From Ricordea florida (Eukaryota > Cnidaria > Anthozoa > Corallimorpharia > Ricordeidae), in assembly GCA_949710005.1 (NCBI GenBank), contig OX453280.1:19687262-19751261 (forward strand): a DNA stretch of 64,000 nt. The letters run 5' to 3'. The translations under genes and the position numbers were made by a program. The notes under the pieces are model-generated. The model had not been told where the DNA came from, did not search any database, and saw nothing but the letters and a program-made list of their open reading frames with translations. Below are positions 9,529 through 16,907 of the stretch, in pieces; positions within the stretch are counted from its first letter, which is position 1, and every line of letters starts with the position of its first letter.

Positions 9529-9921
9529 ATGGCAACAATATTAATGATGGGAATAGGGGCAATATTGAATGCAACGGCATTTACCGGAGGAAATATTCTT
9601 GCAAAATATTTATCCGGACGCAATGTGGATACAGAAAAAATACGACACGATAAAGCAATGGAAAAATATCAAAGAGATTACACAGAATATCAGGAAAAAA
9701 GACAAAAAATGCTTGATTGGAAAATGAAGAAGAAAGATGAAAAATATCAAGCAACAAAAAATATTTCTACTACAAATCAGGCTTTTGAATTGTACGGCAA
9801 AATGACTGAACCAAAATTCTCTGATTATTACAAACCAAGCGATGGCCAAAAAACAGGAGAAATGGTATATGTCGGAGCTGGAATGTTGGGTTTGGGGTAT
9901 GCGGTAAGTAAAATATTATAA
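9529..9921 (+). CDS. E1 130-residue membrane protein with charged middle
   Basis: It starts 1 bp after the previous stop, so the two genes are likely on one message. It has a hydrophobic N-terminus (ILMMGIGAILNATAF), a highly charged helical middle rich in K, E, Y and Q, and a hydrophobic C-terminus (YVGAGMLGLGYAVSKIL). The E2 counterpart is at 40011-40403. No family recognised. Confidence 0.72.
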   Translation: MATILMMGIGAILNATAFTGGNILAKYLSGRNVDTEKIRHDKAMEKYQRDYTEYQEKRQKMLDWKMKKKDEKYQATKNISTTNQAFELYGKMTEPKFSDYYKPSDGQKTGEMVYVGAGMLGLGYAVSKIL

Positions 9922-9931
9922 ATTATTATTT

Positions 9932-9964
9932 TGTTATGTAACCCAGTAATTAGGTTATATAACA
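9932..9964. terminator. Hairpin between convergent E1 genes
   Basis: GTTATGTAACC and GGTTATATAAC form a ~12-bp stem with one G-T pair around a 9-base loop. It lies between the + gene ending at 9921 and the - gene ending at 9988. A near copy occurs at the next convergent junction (15161-15192) and a related one in E2 (53016-53045). A bidirectional 3'-end or polyadenylation signal is likely. Confidence 0.6.
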
Positions 9965-9987
9965 CAAGTATATTTATTATTTTTGGT

Positions 9988-10782
9988 TTACGTTAGACTC
10001 CCATCATCAGAATCATATTCATATTTTTCCATTTCTTCGGCCGCAGATTTACTATCAGAACATCTAACTTTAGTTAATCTTTTCATTTCTCTGTTTGGCT
10101 CTATAACCGCCTCATAAAGTTTTACTTGAAGTGCAATACAAGAACCAATAAATATTGATTCGATTTTTATTACACCTTCCTCGACTCTACAACCCTTATT
10201 TAATAATTTTAATGGATCAATTTCCTTATCATTTTTAGAGTTATAAAACTTAGTTAGAATTTGGTCTTTTTTCTTATCCCAAATTAATTTTGCATACAAG
10301 GTTGGGCCTCTATCTGGAACTCTAGCCATCGAAGATTTTTCCAACTTCCAATATAGAGGATTTAAACCTCCTTTTTGTTTTTCAAGCTCATTTCTTTCCA
10401 ACTCAAATTTCCCAATTTTGTGCTTATTATTAACCAAATGATCAATGCAATTGTCAACAATTTCATTGAATAAATCAATCCATTTTTTTTCTTCGGGTGT
10501 TGGGCTGCTTCCGCTCCATAAACATAAAGGAAACACATATCCTGTAATTACACCTGTTTCTTGACTTGTATTTGTGGAAACACCAAAAGAATATAAATTA
10601 CCAGTTTTAATAACAAGTTCTCCTTCTGTTCCATCATCATTTTTTGTAAAAATTTTAATTCTTTTAAATTCAACCTTGGGTTTACTTCCTGGAATTTGAC
10701 CAATAATTGGTTTAGAAAAGATCATGCTTACTTTTGGTTTATAAGTATTAATATCTATTAATTGGGTAGTTTCGTTCATCAT
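9988..10782 (-). CDS. E1 264-residue protein, possible NCLDV-like ssDNA-binding protein
   Basis: This gene has no counterpart in E2. The central region (FPLCLW..KKWIDLFNEIVDNCIDHL, then GPTLYAKLIWDKK and IKIESIFIGSCIALQVKLYEAVI) resembles in layout a family of large-DNA-virus proteins with a P-P-T-L-R-V-K-like motif (DUF5871/DUF2738 type), thought to bind single-stranded DNA. That likeness is from memory and weak. The C-terminus is acidic (EEMEKYEYDSDDGSLT), as in many single-strand binders. It is convergent with the upstream + genes and has its own promoter-like box at 10808-10826. Confidence 0.5.
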   Translation of the reverse strand: MMNETTQLIDINTYKPKVSMIFSKPIIGQIPGSKPKVEFKRIKIFTKNDDGTEGELVIKTGNLYSFGVSTNTSQETGVITGYVFPLCLWSGSSPTPEEKKWIDLFNEIVDNCIDHLVNNKHKIGKFELERNELEKQKGGLNPLYWKLEKSSMARVPDRGPTLYAKLIWDKKKDQILTKFYNSKNDKEIDPLKLLNKGCRVEEGVIKIESIFIGSCIALQVKLYEAVIEPNREMKRLTKVRCSDSKSAAEEMEKYEYDSDDGSLT

Positions 10783-10807
10783 TTTATTTCTTTTTATTTA
10801 TTCCTTT

Positions 10808-10826
10808 TATCTTTTAAATCAATTTT
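10808..10826 (-). promoter_or_regulatory. Terminal-class promoter-like box before the 264-residue gene
   Basis: Read on the minus strand it is AAAATTGATTTAAAAGATA, 25 bp before the ATG. It matches the box in the terminal repeats (ATTGATTTAAAGGATA), so this internal gene may be expressed with the polymerase. Confidence 0.5.
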
Positions 10827-10850
10827 GATTTTATTTCCGACTCTAGGTAA

Positions 10851-10867
10851 TCTAAAGATTTATTACT
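10851..10867 (+). promoter_or_regulatory. Internal-class promoter-like box before E1 406-residue gene
   Basis: TCTAAAGATTTATTACT lies 14 bp before the ATG at 10882. It differs by one base from the box at 9276, and the E2 copy is at 40422-40438. Confidence 0.6.
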
Positions 10868-10881
10868 GATGAGTAAAAATC

Positions 10882-12102
10882 ATGGCAGAATATATACCAA
10901 TGGAAGATTTACCAAAAGAAACTGATGATGCTGGCGATAATAATGATTGGGATTGGGATGATTATCAAACCGCAAACACATCTACATCCCTTGAACAAGA
11001 TTATCCTGGTTATGATGATTATAACCAATCAAGAGACAGGGCTCAATGGGAAAAACCACCAGAAAGAATGAACCTGGGAGAAAGAGATGGTGATTATGAT
11101 AGAATGAGAGAAGCTAGGCAAGAACTCAAAAGATATTACCCAAATTACGAACCCAATGACGGCGCATTTAATGTACGTTTTGGAGAAAATAGTAGCATAG
11201 AAGGAAAATTAAGTACCGCCGGAAATAATGTTTGGCATACATTAGTTGATGAAAATGGTGTTCGTAACACAGAAAATTTACCAAAAACATTTAGAAAAGC
11301 TCTAGGCGCTGATTATGAAACCATGTTGGAAAAATATAATAATATCCAATTAGAATTGAGGAAATCTATTGAAGTAAATAATGAATTAGATAATGCACTG
11401 CAAGGATTGAAAGCAACAGCAGAAGTATACCCGCTGGAGATTGAACGATACGCGGAAAGAGAAAAAGAACTTAGAGAATTCATTGAGAGACAACAGGTAC
11501 AAAAAGCAGAAAATAAAAGTCTTTTCGATCAAACCGTTAAACAGAATGTTGAATTAAAAATACAAGCGGAAAAACTTTTGGATGAAGTAAAATTATACAA
11601 AGAAGAAATAGATAAATATAAGAAGGGTAAATCAAATGAATCAAAATTAAAACAAAGTAATGAACGATTAAAATCTGAGGTTGATAAATTAAAAGAACGA
11701 CTTAGTAATAAAACAATTTCAAGTGAAGAACAATTATCAGATATTGAGGGTCGAAAAGATGAAATATTTAAAAATTTACCGTTACGGGAGAAATTAAAGT
11801 ATATCTTCAAAAAGTATGGTTTTACAGTTTTTTCTATTCTAAGTGCGGTAGGTGTAATCATTGGGGTAATAGTTTCTAATCTTTCAAAGGGTTTATCTGC
11901 TTTGGGGAAAGGGGTGGGAAATGGTTTGAAAACTATAGGTAAAAAACTAGGTGAAATATTACCGGGGATGGTTGGCGCAATAGTTAGCTTTCTATTCAAA
12001 ACCGCGGGGCAGGTTATTGGATTTTTGGGAGAGAATGCTTGGCTTTTGATAATGGCGGTAGTTCTATATTTTGTGGAAAGTATAAAAAAGAAGAGAAAGT
12101 AA
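10882..12102 (+). CDS. E1 406-residue coiled-coil membrane protein
   Basis: It has an acidic N-terminus rich in D, Y and N, then a long coiled coil (~145-290, E/K/L-rich heptads). The C-terminal ~110 residues hold a hydrophobic helix (~310-332), a glycine-rich amphipathic run (LSKGLSALGKGVGNGLKTIG) and a final membrane helix (~380-398) ending in basic residues. The E2 counterpart at 40454-41667 is broken. A coiled coil plus glycine-rich membrane segments suggests a membrane-acting virion protein; no family is recognised. Confidence 0.75.
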   Translation: MAEYIPMEDLPKETDDAGDNNDWDWDDYQTANTSTSLEQDYPGYDDYNQSRDRAQWEKPPERMNLGERDGDYDRMREARQELKRYYPNYEPNDGAFNVRFGENSSIEGKLSTAGNNVWHTLVDENGVRNTENLPKTFRKALGADYETMLEKYNNIQLELRKSIEVNNELDNALQGLKATAEVYPLEIERYAEREKELREFIERQQVQKAENKSLFDQTVKQNVELKIQAEKLLDEVKLYKEEIDKYKKGKSNESKLKQSNERLKSEVDKLKERLSNKTISSEEQLSDIEGRKDEIFKNLPLREKLKYIFKKYGFTVFSILSAVGVIIGVIVSNLSKGLSALGKGVGNGLKTIGKKLGEILPGMVGAIVSFLFKTAGQVIGFLGENAWLLIMAVVLYFVESIKKKRK

Positions 12103-12105
12103 CAA

Positions 12106-12120
12106 ATTTAAAGACATCAT
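12106..12120 (+). promoter_or_regulatory. Internal-class promoter-like box before E1 207-residue gene
   Basis: ATTTAAAGACATCAT lies 20 bp before the ATG at 12141, a weaker match to TTTAAAGATTTCTTACT. The E2 counterpart gene has ATTTAAAGATTTCATG at 42042. This favours the start at 12141 over earlier in-frame codons. Confidence 0.4.
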
Positions 12121-12140
12121 ACCGTTCAGTAAAATACAAT

Positions 12141-12761
12141 ATGGGAGAATACAATGGAATTTATCCTCAATTACCTAATAATAATTTCCAAACACAAAGC
12201 GGAGATAATTTGATTAATTTCAGACTACAAAAATCAAGCGAGGTGTTACAAAATCTCGAGAAGGAAATTAAACATTACGAAGAAGTGAGGAAAAAATATA
12301 ATAGAGCAAGAGGAATATGTACAAAAATTAGTGTTTCTGGCGGATTTATTTCAGTTCTTCTATCAGCAAGCGGATTAGGGACTTCTCTCACAGGTTTTGG
12401 CGCTGTTGTTGGTGTGCCTTTGGGTGTGGTTGGGGGTATTTTTGGAGGTTTGTCGATTGGATTTGGTTTTGCCTCTAAAAGTCTTTCTGGTAAAGTTAGT
12501 AAACACGAACAAACCGTTGCAATTGCAAAATCAAAATTAAACACCATTAGCGATTTAGTTTCAAAAGCGTTGAAAGATAATGTTATATCCGATCAAGAAT
12601 TTTCTATAATTTTAGCAGAATTGGAAAAGTTTCAAAAACTGAAACAAGAAATACGACAAAAATTCAGAAAAGATTCAGAAAAAAACTTGGACATGAGTAT
12701 GATAAGGAGGGAAGTTCGCGAAGATCTATTAAAAGAACTTACCGGAGGGAAAGGACATTAA
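12141..12761 (+). CDS. E1 207-residue glycine-rich hydrophobic protein
   Basis: I chose the start MGEYNGIYPQLP because the E2 protein starts the same way (MDDYNRIYPQVP) and a promoter-like box sits just upstream; an open extension back to 12039 overlaps the previous gene. A short coiled coil (~34-55) is followed by a long glycine-rich hydrophobic stretch (ASGLGTSLTGFGAVVGVPLG and following), then helices and a basic C-terminus. The E2 counterpart at 42072-42668 is very similar. It may be a membrane-active virion protein; the function is unknown. Confidence 0.72.
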   Translation: MGEYNGIYPQLPNNNFQTQSGDNLINFRLQKSSEVLQNLEKEIKHYEEVRKKYNRARGICTKISVSGGFISVLLSASGLGTSLTGFGAVVGVPLGVVGGIFGGLSIGFGFASKSLSGKVSKHEQTVAIAKSKLNTISDLVSKALKDNVISDQEFSIILAELEKFQKLKQEIRQKFRKDSEKNLDMSMIRREVREDLLKELTGGKGH

Positions 12762-12841
12762 AACTTGTATATGAGAGAACAGAAGTTGGTTGCAATTGTT
12801 TTGCGGGTATTAATTGAATTTTACATCTTATTCTTAAAAGA

Positions 12842-12855
12842 TCTAAAGATCACAT
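12842..12855 (+). promoter_or_regulatory. Internal-class promoter-like box before E1 530-residue gene
   Basis: TCTAAAGATCACAT lies 22 bp before the ATG at 12878 and matches the first half of the internal-class box. Confidence 0.4.
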
Positions 12856-12877
12856 TATTTGTAACACAAAGAATAAG

Positions 12878-14470
12878 ATGTTATTGAATGATTTCAAAAC
12901 TAGGTATCCAAAAGCTAACTTGGAAAAATTTACATTTGTTAATGATTCATTCGGGGGATATATTGAATGGAAAGTTAATGGGACAACAATTATGTCCGAT
13001 GATGATCCTTCTGGAAAAACATGGACTGAAAATCTTTCTAATAATTTGAAAACATTATTATGGGAAGATTTGGGGGTTGAAAATAAAGTTAAGATAAGTT
13101 CATTTCCAAAAAGTTTAACATTTACAAAACAAACATATCCAATACCTGGAGTTAAATTCAATGAATTTACAAACGATGTGACAATGATGTTAACTAATTT
13201 GGATATATATGTTTCAGAAAAAGATCATTTCACTGCGGCAATGACAAATGTATTTAAAAATCAAACTGTAGAACTTACTAGTGGAAAAGAAGCTAGAGCC
13301 TGGTTAAATAAACCAAATATCAATCACTGGCCACAACAATTAAACATGGTGGTTTGGTGTGCAACTTCTGGATGCGGAGTTAGTTTAATTGAAATTTTAA
13401 GTTACCCAAAAGTTATTAGAAGTTTTTTTATATTTCACATATACTTTACAATAAGAAGAATAATATACGAATTAAATGTGCCATTACCCAGCGAACAAAC
13501 TTTTTCTTCAAAAAATAATCCATACAACAAAAATGTTTATAATAGATTGTGCGCAGAATTTGGGTTAAGCAATAATCAAGATTTTAAAGGATGGAATAAA
13601 CCTTTAGCCGATTTTAGATTTAAGGGTGGCGCAAACCATGGGGTTGGAGATGTATTCATAGATTATGGAAAAGGATACATCCCTCCTGGTGGTGGCAGTT
13701 CACAAGCAGTGGGAGGAGGAAATCAAAACGTAAGAATTATCCATCCTAATGATCCTGATTCAAATATTTGGCCTAGTGAAAGAAATAAATTTTCGGATTA
13801 TGGTGGAAAAAATGAGAATTTAATATCTATGCTACGAAATGATCATTTTGTAGATTTTCAATATGCATGGTTTATACCAGAATCTGGTTATGGTTTAACA
13901 AAAGCTGGATTGGGAAGAATAAATAGATCGGTTGAGGCTTTTGTTTATTGCATATTGGGGGCCCAAGTTAATACTAGAAATTCTATTGTGGGTAATGGCG
14001 GCGGAGCAATCGAAACGCAAAATGAATTCAAAGCATTATTTGAAAGTAGTGTGATAGAAAATGATATTTCTAAATCCATTCAAAATTACCAACAATCTGT
14101 ACAGGAAACTAAATTAAGGCTTGATTTGGCTGTTGCCCCAGGTGTTTGGTTGATGCCAAGTAATTTAATTATAAATACAGAAAGTGTGGTTGGGTACAAT
14201 AATAATCTGAAAATAGCTACAGAAGATATGAAATTTGGGGAAAATAATTCAATAAATATCGAAACAAAAAATGTTGGAATACCTAATAGTTTAGGAACAT
14301 CAAAAGTTTCATTAAATACCAATCCCCAACCAATGAAACCTAAATTAAGCAATAACTATAAATCAGACAATGAGGAAGAAGTTAGTAATATAGAAACATC
14401 TTCTCATCAAAATAATCTTATTGTTTTAATGCTTGCTGGAGGATTATTATCTTGGTTTTTATTTCGGTAA
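12878..14470 (+). CDS. E1 530-residue conserved protein with C-terminal anchor
   Basis: It is conserved along its length with the E2 product at 51266-52819. Features: N-terminal region MLLNDFKTRYPKA; a tryptophan-rich core (HWPQQLNMVVWCATSGCG); a glycine-rich insert (~265-285); a highly conserved block (AEAFVYCILGAQVNTRNSI in E2, VEAFVYCILGAQVNTRNSI here); and a single membrane helix at the extreme C-terminus ending in WFLFR. It is one of the largest virion-module proteins, so a vertex, penton or membrane-anchored surface role is possible. I do not recognise a family. Confidence 0.7.
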   Translation: MLLNDFKTRYPKANLEKFTFVNDSFGGYIEWKVNGTTIMSDDDPSGKTWTENLSNNLKTLLWEDLGVENKVKISSFPKSLTFTKQTYPIPGVKFNEFTNDVTMMLTNLDIYVSEKDHFTAAMTNVFKNQTVELTSGKEARAWLNKPNINHWPQQLNMVVWCATSGCGVSLIEILSYPKVIRSFFIFHIYFTIRRIIYELNVPLPSEQTFSSKNNPYNKNVYNRLCAEFGLSNNQDFKGWNKPLADFRFKGGANHGVGDVFIDYGKGYIPPGGGSSQAVGGGNQNVRIIHPNDPDSNIWPSERNKFSDYGGKNENLISMLRNDHFVDFQYAWFIPESGYGLTKAGLGRINRSVEAFVYCILGAQVNTRNSIVGNGGGAIETQNEFKALFESSVIENDISKSIQNYQQSVQETKLRLDLAVAPGVWLMPSNLIINTESVVGYNNNLKIATEDMKFGENNSINIETKNVGIPNSLGTSKVSLNTNPQPMKPKLSNNYKSDNEEEVSNIETSSHQNNLIVLMLAGGLLSWFLFR

Positions 14471-14487
14471 TGTTTTGATTATATAAA

Positions 14488-14497
14488 TCTAAAGATG
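14488..14497 (+). promoter_or_regulatory. Partial internal-class box before E1 210-residue gene
   Basis: TCTAAAGATG lies 24 bp before the ATG at 14522. It keeps the core of the internal-class box. Confidence 0.35.
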
Positions 14498-14521
14498 AAC
14501 ATGATGTAATCAAAACAAAAA

Positions 14522-15154
14522 ATGCTGAGTATTACAATGTACGATTCAGAAAGTAGGATTTATTTAGATCCGCCGCTGAAAAATCTTCGAGAGATACAGC
14601 TCCTGGATTGTAATATACAAACCAAAAGATTAATTAATTTCAAGGACGAACAGACAATATTATATGGCAAGAATCAGAGCTTCATAATTCAACCGGGCAC
14701 ATATTCCCTTAAAGGCATTCAATCAATCTTTCTTAATGATCCTGGTCTGGAAAAAATAACAATAATTGAGACTGATACTATTGACTATCTTTATTCAAAT
14801 AAGAACTCCAAAGTTATAATTACGAGAGGATTGTCAATTGGTTTAGGAGTTCCTATAGTTTTAAATCCTGGTAAATTATACCCCATAAATATACAGATTA
14901 GGGAACCTTTGAGACTTATGTGTAGTATAGTGGATAATAAATCGTCATATATGAATAAAACCAAATATGGCGAACTTGTGAAACTCGCGCCATCAAACCT
15001 ACTTGCAAACATACCCTCAAAGGATTATCCGTCAATTCCTGTTCAAAAATATGAGAGCCCCATAAACCACTTTGATTTAACTATCTTAGACAATGAATGG
15101 AAAAAACTTAATTTAAGGGGATTGCCAATAACTTTTAGTTTAAGATTTAGATAA
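14522..15154 (+). CDS. E1 210-residue conserved protein, possible minor capsid
   Basis: The N-terminal signature ISLSIT-like LSITMYDSESRIYLDPPL and the C-terminal region with S-x-LLA-x-IPSKDYP are shared with a shorter E2 product (41678-42061: LSITMLTTETRIYLDPPL). The sequence is rich in short beta-type segments (FIIQPGTYSLKGIQ, RLMCSIVD), which would suit a single jelly-roll minor capsid protein, but that is only an inference. In E2 the gene lies before the glycine-rich gene, whereas here it lies after the 530-residue gene. Confidence 0.6.
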   Translation: MLSITMYDSESRIYLDPPLKNLREIQLLDCNIQTKRLINFKDEQTILYGKNQSFIIQPGTYSLKGIQSIFLNDPGLEKITIIETDTIDYLYSNKNSKVIITRGLSIGLGVPIVLNPGKLYPINIQIREPLRLMCSIVDNKSSYMNKTKYGELVKLAPSNLLANIPSKDYPSIPVQKYESPINHFDLTILDNEWKKLNLRGLPITFSLRFR

Positions 15155-15160
15155 ATTTTT

Positions 15161-15192
15161 TGTTATGTAACCAGTAATTAGGTTATATAACA
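15161..15192. terminator. Hairpin between convergent E1 genes (second copy)
   Basis: TGTTATGTAACC and GGTTATATAACA form a 12-bp stem with one G-T pair around AGTAATTA. It sits 7 bp after the 210-residue gene and 10 bp before the end of the minus-strand zinc-repeat gene. Stem and loop are almost identical to the hairpin at 9932-9964. Confidence 0.6.
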
Positions 15193-15201
15193 TAATTATT
15201 T

Positions 15202-15609
15202 CTAATTAATCCTCTCCCCATCTTTCTTGTTCATACGACATTCTTTGCATTTTTGTTTTTGTTTATGGTGTTCACATATTTGTGATCCTCCACATTCTGT
15301 ACATTGTTGTTTTTGTTTATTATGTTCACATATTTGTGATCCCCCGCATTCCTTACATCGATATTTATATTTATTATGCATACAATTATGCCCATTACAT
15401 TCGCTACAAAATTTTTTTATTTTTTCATGGTCACAAATAATTCTGCTAATGGGGAAAACTTTTCCAATTAAATCAGTAATTTCCTCATCTTTAAAATTTG
15501 AAATTTCATCAATTAGTTCTTGCTTACTCATTTTTGCTCTTCCTTTAATTTCAAGATCTTTCGCTATTATTTTTAGTTCATAAGTATATAAATCTCTTAA
15601 TTTATCCAT
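15202..15609 (-). CDS. E1 SAP-like / zinc-repeat protein
   Basis: This is a 135-residue protein. The N-terminal ~35 residues (YELKIIAKDLEIKGRAKMSK) look like a SAP-type helix-extension-helix DNA-binding fold. The C-terminal half has repeats of CxECGGSQICEHxK, i.e. repeated Cys/His zinc-binding units of a kind common in large DNA viruses and Polintons. A DNA-binding role in replication or packaging is likely. The E2 counterpart at 53046-53576 is also minus-strand and TIR-proximal. The leader matches the polymerase leader, so the two are probably co-regulated. Confidence 0.75.
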   Translation of the reverse strand: MDKLRDLYTYELKIIAKDLEIKGRAKMSKQELIDEISNFKDEEITDLIGKVFPISRIICDHEKIKKFCSECNGHNCMHNKYKYRCKECGGSQICEHNKQKQQCTECGGSQICEHHKQKQKCKECRMNKKDGERIN

Positions 15610-15632
15610 AACTAATCTTTTATGTATATTAT

Positions 15633-16226
15633 CTATCCTTTTAAATCAATACCCCATCTTTTTTTCAAATCTCTCAACTCTTCAAAATCAATACACCAAT
15701 CTAAAACTCTAATGGGATTCCATGCTACTTCCATTAAATCATTATGCAAATCATTATAAAATTTCTTTTTGTGTAACACCTTATGAGCATCTTTATATAA
15801 TATGATTTTAATTGAATCAATAATAAAATCATTCATACTATTTGCATAATAATAATCATCATCATCATCTTCATCATTATAAATGTTTATAAAATATTTT
15901 TGTTTTTGATACCTTTCATAAATAGCATTTGCATTATCTATTAATAACTCAGAAATTTCATCAAATAATATAAGACCCTTATCAAAATCTATTTCTTCAT
16001 CTTCACAATAGAAGATAAACTTTTCGCCGTCGTTCTTACCAAAATATCTAATTTTAATATCGACCAGACTATCTTTATCTAAAAAACCATAATTTTTTGA
16101 TATTACTTTTAACAAATCCTTATTCATTGAATCAATGAAATCACCAATTTCCAATTCTTTTTCATTAAAGTACTTAAATTTAAGTATACCATTTTCAATA
16201 AATTCTTGAATTGTTAGACCTTCCAT
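15633..16226 (-). CDS. E1 197-residue protein, large-DNA-virus-like C-terminus
   Basis: It is the first gene reached from the right terminal repeat and is driven by the inward-facing box there. It is acidic (a DEDDDDD run) and helical. The end, NDLMEVAWNPIRVLDWCIDFEEL, resembles a motif I recall from giant-virus proteins (aWhPxRxxxWCxDxEE); this is weak evidence of kinship. E2 has no counterpart. The 3' end is 23 bp from the start of the zinc-repeat gene. Confidence 0.6.
   Translation of the reverse strand: MEGLTIQEFIENGILKFKYFNEKELEIGDFIDSMNKDLLKVISKNYGFLDKDSLVDIKIRYFGKNDGEKFIFYCEDEEIDFDKGLILFDEISELLIDNANAIYERYQKQKYFINIYNDEDDDDDYYYANSMNDFIIDSIKIILYKDAHKVLHKKKFYNDLHNDLMEVAWNPIRVLDWCIDFEELRDLKKRWGIDLKG
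15634..15650 (-). promoter_or_regulatory. Terminal-class promoter-like box before E1 zinc-repeat gene
   Basis: On the minus strand it reads ATTGATTTAAAAGGATA, 24 bp before the ATG at 15609. It is followed by ATATACATAAAAGATTAGTT, nearly the leader of the polymerase gene. Confidence 0.55.
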
Positions 16227-16252
16227 TTCTTTCTAATCCTTTAGGAGGAGAA

Positions 16253-16536
16253 CCTATCCTTTAAATCAATTTTTTTGTGATCTGAAAAAAAAAACGAACT
16301 TATAAATTTAAGCTAAAAAATCTCTGCTTAATTTTCAGTCAAATTTTAAAAATAACCTGTAAGCTAAAAACACCTACCTTTTCTGATAAATCTAAAATTA
16401 ACCCGTAAGCTAAAAAATCTCTTTTTAATTTTCAGTCAAATTTGAAAATAACCCGTAAGCTAAAAAGGACAGAGATTTTCCTGTCAAATTTGAAAATAAC
16501 CTAAAAACGAACTTATAAACCCGCTTACATAGTAGT
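16253..16536 (-). repeat. E1 right terminal inverted repeat
   Basis: Inverted copy of 384-662; only a T run and an A run differ in length. It ends CATAGTAGT and is followed by the duplicated target ACTGA. It carries the inward promoter-like box at 16253-16270. Confidence 0.9.
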
Positions 16537-16602
16537 ACTGATGTATTGACGTTTTGACCAGTTGAATTGTGATGTAAAATGAGATTGTTTTTCTTTGCAC
16601 AG

Positions 16603-16907
16603 ACGCCCTGAAAGCCTGTAGCTGTTTAGTAAAACCTCCTGCACACAGAGTTACAGTTTGCCTTCCACTGTACAAAAACCTTATTGCCTTGGAGATGGCA
16701 TATGACAGACTTTCTTCAGCTAAAGGAATCTGTAAACATCTGTTAAAAGACAATCATTCCGAGGTGGTGTTATGGCAGTGTTTAGCAATTCTTGAAGGAA
16801 AGATGGGCCACAAATCAGCTGCGGAACAGGTGTACACTGAGGCATTGGACAAATGCCTGGGACATGCTGAATTGTCATACAGCGCAGCTCGCTTTCATTT
16901 GGAGCAG
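16603..16907 (+). CDS. ZFC3H1: ZFC3H1 exon a
   Basis: The acceptor TTTCTTTGCACAG and donor GAGCAG/GTTTGT are visible. It encodes two helical repeat units (LEMAYDRLSSAKGICKHLLK; AAEQVYTEALDKCLGHAELS). It starts with two bases of a split codon and ends in phase 0. E1 ends only 66 bp upstream, so the branch point and pyrimidine tract must lie in that gap. Confidence 0.75.

Larger units (their letters stand above)
384..16536 (+). mobile_element. Polinton/Maverick-type (adintovirus-like) element E1, looks whole
   Basis: This is a 16.15-kb element bounded by ~280-bp terminal inverted repeats and flanked by a 5-bp direct repeat ACTGA (379-383 and 16537-16541). Parts in order are family-B DNA polymerase (+), integrase (-), a 63-residue ORF (+), major-capsid candidate (+), packaging ATPase (+), small virion or membrane proteins (+), a 264-residue ORF (-), coiled-coil membrane protein (+), glycine-rich protein (+), a 530-residue ORF (+), a 210-residue ORF (+), zinc-repeat protein (-) and a 197-residue ORF (-). 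Every main reading frame is open, so it looks whole. The repeats differ only in two homopolymer lengths, so the insertion is probably recent. It lies in a host intron, 66 bp before a ZFC3H1 exon. I recognise no adenain-like protease. Confidence 0.9.

Noticed and set aside
11529-11999. 156-codon minus-strand frame inside the E1 coiled-coil gene
   Set aside because: It is the antisense shadow of a conserved gene; low-complexity composition.
12039-12140. Upstream extension of the E1 glycine-rich gene
   Set aside because: It overlaps the preceding gene in another frame, and the E2 counterpart starts at the position equivalent to 12141, just after a promoter-like box.
384-16536. E1 as a virophage or free-virus contig rather than an integrated element
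   Set aside because: A 5-bp target duplication and animal exons in the right flank show integration in a host chromosome.
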